Of a DNA stretch of 9,440 bases, positions 6,524 through 9,440 are shown piece by piece. Location: positions 1 to 9,440 of the forward strand of contig JAZDID010000087.1 in assembly GCA_043805315.1 (NCBI GenBank), written 5' to 3'. Position 1 is the first letter of the stretch, and every line of letters starts with the position of its first letter. Position numbers and translations under genes: made by a program. The notes under the pieces are model-generated. The model was given only the letters and a program-made list of their open reading frames with translations. It did not search any database and was not told the origin of the DNA. This DNA is from JAHJEM01 sp043805315. GTDB taxonomy: Archaea > Nanobdellota > Nanobdellia > Woesearchaeales > JAHJEM01.

Positions 6524-6981
6524 TGCGCGGCCACACCCATCTTGCCTTTGGTGTGCTTATTGGAATCCTGTTCTTGAAGCTGAAAGCAGCACCTTCACTG
6601 TTAGACGCTGTATTCCTCTTCTTATTTGCAGCCCTGGGCTCGCTGCTCCCTGACATTGATTATGCAGGGTCGATATTGGGTAAGAGAGTAAAAGTCATCG
6701 GAGCAATTTCAGAGCACAGAGGACTGTTCCATTCTCTCTGGTTTGTATTTCTGTTCTCGCTGCTCTGCTATCTTGTCATCCCTGCGTATTGGCTTATCTT
6801 TTCAGTCTCGTATCTCTCGCATCTGGCCTTGGATGCGTGCAATCACTCCGGCATACAGCTGTTCTATCCTGTGGGAAAAAGAATTCGCGGAAGAGTGAAG
6901 TCAGGAGGATTTCTTGATACTGTACTGTTCCTTGGGCTTGCCGTGGTTGATGTTGTGCTTCTCGTCCCAGGCATTACCTGA
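6523..6981 (+). CDS. YdjM/DUF457-type membrane-bound putative metal-dependent hydrolase
   Basis: This 152-residue, strongly hydrophobic protein begins in a one-base TGATG overlap with the RPA stop, so it is probably made from the same mRNA by coupled translation. It shows the family's His/Asp pattern: H4 and H6 in the RGHTHLAFG start, LLPDID at 41-46, EHRGLFHS at 64-71, SHLALD at 99-104 and a QLFYPV segment at 112-117. These polar residues near membrane helices (about 8-20, 27-42, 72-95 and 133-150) are presumed metal ligands. The family is known for E. coli YdjM, a LexA-regulated inner-membrane protein; the reaction and substrate are not established. Pairing with RPA may hint at a DNA-damage or membrane-lipid role, but that is speculation. 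The length is normal for short members and nothing seems broken. Confidence 0.85.
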   Translation: MRGHTHLAFGVLIGILFLKLKAAPSLLDAVFLFLFAALGSLLPDIDYAGSILGKRVKVIGAISEHRGLFHSLWFVFLFSLLCYLVIPAYWLIFSVSYLSHLALDACNHSGIQLFYPVGKRIRGRVKSGGFLDTVLFLGLAVVDVVLLVPGIT

Positions 6982-7975
6982 TCTCCTGCACATTCATGCG
7001 CTTGAATTCCTTGGCGAGCATCTCTTTCGCCCGCTTGCTCAGCGTGCCATTAGAGAGGAAAAGCACAGGAAGCTTCTTGCTCTCTCCAGTGACATAGGCA
7101 GTGGAAAGGTCTCCTTCAGTGATGCTTTTCTTGCTCTTGGCTTTGCAGTAATACTGGGCCTTGCCGATAGCAGAAGGGACGGTGATGATAAAGTCGATTT
7201 CTGAGGATTTCTTGATGATGTTGGTTTCGATGATTTCGATGAGGTTCTGTGCAAAGAACGCGTTGACCTGCTCCAAGAACAGGCTTGTCTTTTCCTTTCT
7301 CGGTTTTTGCTTTGCTTTTTCTTTTGCCGGCTCTTCTTTTGTTGGCAGCAATTCTTTTTGCACAAGTGTTTTCTGCTCTGGCGCTTTCTTTTCCAGGACT
7401 GCTGGCTTGTCTGCAACATCCGGCTGCTGCGGCTTTATGTGCTCTTGCTTTTGAACCACCTCTTTTTTCGCCAGCACATCCTGGACAGGCTTTTCTTCTT
7501 TTGGAACAAGCTTTTTTTCAGGCACGTGTAGCTGCTGCTTTATCATGGTTTCTGCCTGCTGATTTGATAAGAGGTACCATTTCCAGAAGATCTCTCTCTG
7601 GCCTCCGACGCTTACTTCGACAGGAATGGCGAAGTCCCTGATGCTCCGCATCGCCACGCGCATCAACGGGCTCAGGCTATAATCCCTGAGGATTGCTCTG
7701 CCGCGCAGGAGCTCGTAGGCCCGCTGGTCCTTCTCGTTCAGGTACTTGGCTATGTTCTGTAGCCGTGATTCCTGTCCTGGAGCATAGTAGGCAGGGCTGC
7801 CTCCCACTTTTGTGTTGGAGACCTTAAGTTTTTTCTCGCCCACAAGTTCAGAGAGCATGGCGCCGATGATCATGGTGTCAGATCCTAATTTCTTCTTGAT
7901 GTCATTCGGCACAGATGGGCCGTTGAGCTTGACAAAATTCAGCACGTCATCCTTGGAGAACTTGACCTGGATCAT
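6974..7975 (-). CDS. Winged-helix protein with charged linker and C-terminal PD-(D/E)XK nuclease-like domain
   Basis: This 333-residue protein has three parts. Residues about 5-66 form a winged helix (VLNFVKLNGPSVPNDIKKKL, then a helix IIGAMLSELV and a wing ending in PAYYAPGQE). Residues about 70-140 are a helical/beta region with a WKWYLLS strand. Residues about 150-230 are a Lys/Glu/Pro/Gln-rich linker, surely disordered. Residues about 231-333 resemble a restriction-endonuclease-like fold: IDFIITVP (260-267), YYCKAKSK (275-282), a helix, then LPVLFLSNGTLSKRAKEML. D261 and K278/K280 could be catalytic, but the acidic residue of the ExK pair is not evident. I chose the ATG at 7975 because a TATA-like box sits 26 bases upstream and the frame beyond it looks non-coding. 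DNA binding is likely; nuclease activity is uncertain. Its last 8 bases overlap the tail of the YdjM-type gene on the other strand. Confidence 0.75.
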   Translation of the reverse strand: MIQVKFSKDDVLNFVKLNGPSVPNDIKKKLGSDTMIIGAMLSELVGEKKLKVSNTKVGGSPAYYAPGQESRLQNIAKYLNEKDQRAYELLRGRAILRDYSLSPLMRVAMRSIRDFAIPVEVSVGGQREIFWKWYLLSNQQAETMIKQQLHVPEKKLVPKEEKPVQDVLAKKEVVQKQEHIKPQQPDVADKPAVLEKKAPEQKTLVQKELLPTKEEPAKEKAKQKPRKEKTSLFLEQVNAFFAQNLIEIIETNIIKKSSEIDFIITVPSAIGKAQYYCKAKSKKSITEGDLSTAYVTGESKKLPVLFLSNGTLSKRAKEMLAKEFKRMNVQEIR

Positions 7976-7995
7976 GCGCAAAGAGAAAGGTTTGG

Positions 7996-8006
7996 AGTTT
8001 TTAAGG
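7996..8006 (-). promoter_or_regulatory. Probable TATA box for a leaderless minus-strand transcript
   Basis: Read on the minus strand this is CCTTAAAAACT. Its centre lies about 26 bases upstream of the ATG at 7975, which would put the transcription start at the start codon itself. No Shine-Dalgarno-like motif precedes that ATG, which fits a leaderless message. Confidence 0.5.
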
Positions 8007-8037
8007 TTACTGGTTTTGATCAGATGAAAAAGAAAGT

Positions 8038-8047
8038 TATTTAAATA
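8038..8047 (+). promoter_or_regulatory. Palindromic TATA box of the glycosyltransferase gene
   Basis: TATTTAAATA is a perfect 10-base palindrome preceded by a purine-rich BRE-like stretch (GAAAG, 8032-8036). Its centre lies about 24-25 bases before the ATG at 8067, predicting a leaderless transcript. Being palindromic, it could also direct weak minus-strand initiation, though the minus-strand gene has its own better placed box. Confidence 0.6.
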
Positions 8048-8066
8048 TCGAATGGGAAGCAAGCAT

Positions 8067-9191
8067 ATGCAAAAGAAACTGTCAATCTCCGTGGTAGTTT
8101 GTACAAGGAATAGAAAGGCCTATTTGAAGAAGTGCCTAGCCTCATTACTCTGCCAATCTTACCCTGCAAAAGAGATTATTGTTGTAGACGACTCTTCCAC
8201 AGGAGAGGAGAATACTATTGACTATTTTGAAAAAGAATTCTCTGACCTATTCATGAATCTGAAAAGTCTCTTCTTTACGAAAACAAAACTCGTCATTCTC
8301 AGGAACCAGCAACACGCAGGGATTGTCAAGTCACGCAACCTCGGGATAAAGACTGCGAGCAGTGACATCATCGCCTTTTTAGATGATGATTGCTATGCCC
8401 ACAGGCACTGGCTTCATCATCTTGCAAAGCAGTACAGCAATGAGGAAGTTGTTGGAGTTGGAGGTCCAGTTGTCGAAGTGGGAAGAAAGGTAAAATTTCT
8501 TGCAAGGCCGGTGAGAAGGCCTGCTTGCGTGAGAAACGGCCATATTTATCATCATTATAAGATTAGAAATTACAGCGACCGTAAATATCTGACGCGGAGG
8601 AGTGTGCCATTCCTCGTCGGAGGAAATATGTCTTTTAGGAGAAAAGTGCTCTATGCAGTTAAAGGATTTGATAAAAACTTTAATGGGAATGCCTACAGGG
8701 AAGAGACTGACGTATGCTATACCTTGATGAGAAAAGGAAAACTGATTTGCGAGCCTGATGCAGTCACTTACCATAACACTGCAAAAAAAGGAGGATGCAG
8801 AGACATCGTCAGGTATAATCTGAACACTTTTTTCTATTACTTCTTCAGGAATACGACGTATTTCTTTTTCAAACACTTCGGGGTAAAGGCCGCTTTGGAA
8901 TTCACCTTGTCTCTGTTCAAAAGACACAAGAATCTGGTAAAGAATAATAAAACAGGTCTCAACAGGGATTACTTAAAGATGAGAAATCGAAGAATATTGC
9001 CATTCTTTTTCATACTTGGTATGCTGAAAGGTTTTTTCAGCTGGCTGCTCATGAGGAAGAAAGAAATCCGCTTTGTCTGCAGCAAGCCAGCGGATGTGAA
9101 GGTATACCAGTTGCTCATCGTTGGTTCTACGCTAAAGCTCATTGAGCTAGAGAATAGGACTCATGTCCTCAAGAAACTTCTTGGGTTATAA
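8067..9191 (+). CDS. Family 2 glycosyltransferase (GT-A fold)
   Basis: This 374-residue protein should transfer a sugar from a nucleotide donor to a lipid or surface glycan. The N-terminal GT-A domain is clear: SISVVVCTRNR (6-16), EIIVVDDSS (36-44), N80 and the HAGIVKSRNLGI acceptor helix (83-94), the metal-binding FLDDDC motif (104-109), GGPV (132-135), GGNMSF (185-190) and the catalytic EETD region (212-215), with TYHN shortly after. The C-terminal part (about 245-330) has aromatic-rich hydrophobic stretches at 254-268 and 311-327 that may associate with the membrane. I chose the ATG at 8067 rather than the in-frame ATG at 8052 because of the TATA spacing. Donor and acceptor cannot be told. 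Sampled 60-base stretches are AT-richer than the RPA gene, which may reflect later acquisition, common for surface-glycan genes. Confidence 0.9.
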   Translation: MQKKLSISVVVCTRNRKAYLKKCLASLLCQSYPAKEIIVVDDSSTGEENTIDYFEKEFSDLFMNLKSLFFTKTKLVILRNQQHAGIVKSRNLGIKTASSDIIAFLDDDCYAHRHWLHHLAKQYSNEEVVGVGGPVVEVGRKVKFLARPVRRPACVRNGHIYHHYKIRNYSDRKYLTRRSVPFLVGGNMSFRRKVLYAVKGFDKNFNGNAYREETDVCYTLMRKGKLICEPDAVTYHNTAKKGGCRDIVRYNLNTFFYYFFRNTTYFFFKHFGVKAALEFTLSLFKRHKNLVKNNKTGLNRDYLKMRNRRILPFFFILGMLKGFFSWLLMRKKEIRFVCSKPADVKVYQLLIVGSTLKLIELENRTHVLKKLLGL

Positions 9192-9243
9192 GTGAATTCG
9201 AAACCTCACAAGGTAGTCAAGAACGTCCCATATACCAACACGT

Positions 9244-9440
9244 TTAGAGCATCAAAAGCAGAGGGATGATTGAGTTCCTTCCTTTTTCTTTGATGATCTC
9301 TTTGATCTTGTCAAACCTGTCCATATTCAGGTAATACTTCCAGCCGTGCTCTTTCTTTTTCTTGCAGCAGATATGCTGTTTCACAAGCGCGTCTAATACT
9401 GTCTCAACTTTGTCCACTTGATTTCTTGGAAAGCCATGCT
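9244..9440 (-). CDS. C-terminal fragment of a winged-helix protein (5' end outside the window)
   Basis: On the minus strand an open frame enters from the window edge and ends at a TAA (9244-9246), giving 64 residues. The fragment starts GFPRNQVDKVETVLDALVK, continues with a Cys-Cys and Lys-rich turn, then GWKYYLNMDRFDKIKEIIK, and ends in a hydrophobic tail. This is the helix, wing strand and helix order of the end of a winged-helix domain, where the Lys-rich loop would be the wing. I suspect a small DNA-binding regulator, but the missing N-terminus prevents a family call. It converges on the glycosyltransferase gene across a 52-base gap in which I see no clear terminator. Confidence 0.65.
   Translation of the reverse strand, partial: HGFPRNQVDKVETVLDALVKQHICCKKKKEHGWKYYLNMDRFDKIKEIIKEKGRNSIIPLLLML

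Noticed and set aside
7161..7641. Overlapping + strand frames opposite the minus-strand winged-helix gene
   Set aside because: They are Phe/Leu/Ser/Ala-rich, as expected from the complement of the Lys/Glu/Pro linker; the minus-strand product has sensible domains.
7976..8062. An N-terminal extension of the minus-strand winged-helix protein
   Set aside because: It covers the TATA-like box, its residues look unlike a folded domain, and the winged helix begins right after the ATG at 7975.
1..9440. tRNA or rRNA genes, CRISPR array, insertion sequence, integrase attachment site
   Set aside because: I found no cloverleaf-like stretch outside genes, no regularly spaced repeats, no terminal inverted repeats and no transposase or integrase motifs; intergenic space is too small for most of these.

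Overview
The window reads as archaeal chromosomal DNA, most likely from a DPANN lineage of the Woesearchaeota/Pacearchaeota kind. The evidence is a replication protein A (RPA)-type single-stranded-DNA-binding protein with a zinc finger, TATA/BRE promoters, Shine-Dalgarno-like GGTGA/GTGAT motifs, apparently leaderless starts, and short single-pass envelope proteins of a style I associate with DPANN genomes. The phylum is inference; the archaeal assignment is firmer. The window is gene-dense, with ten protein genes (two cut by the window edges). I see no RNA genes, CRISPR array or mobile element, and no gene-free stretch longer than about 100 bases.

Bases 1-5255 (+ strand) hold an envelope locus. 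It starts with the tail of an unrecognised protein. Four co-directional genes follow, each encoding an N-terminally anchored protein with a short Lys/Arg-rich leader, a KR-G or KK-A motif and one membrane helix, resembling class III (prepilin-type) signal peptides. The first carries what looks like a catalytically dead N-acetylmuramoyl-L-alanine amidase domain. The next two are small pilin-like proteins. The last is a 979-residue fusion of an M23 (LytM) peptidase domain, a lytic-transglycosylase (SLT) domain, a middle domain of unknown function and a fibronectin type III-like domain. Archaea do not make murein, so this looks like an exported machine acting on the wall of another cell, perhaps a bacterial partner or prey. 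This is the most interesting system in the window.

Bases 5256-6981 (+ strand) begin with a clear TATA promoter and hold a two-gene unit: RPA, translationally coupled to a YdjM/DUF457-type membrane putative metal-dependent hydrolase. Facing it, with an 8-base tail-to-tail overlap, is a minus-strand gene (6974-7975). It encodes a winged-helix protein with a long Lys/Glu/Pro linker and a C-terminal domain resembling the PD-(D/E)XK nuclease fold.

Bases 7976-8066 form a divergent promoter region in which both flanking genes appear to be leaderless. The + strand gene (8067-9191) is a family 2 glycosyltransferase, more AT-rich than its neighbours in the samples I counted. The window closes with the C-terminal part of a minus-strand winged-helix protein, convergent with the glycosyltransferase.
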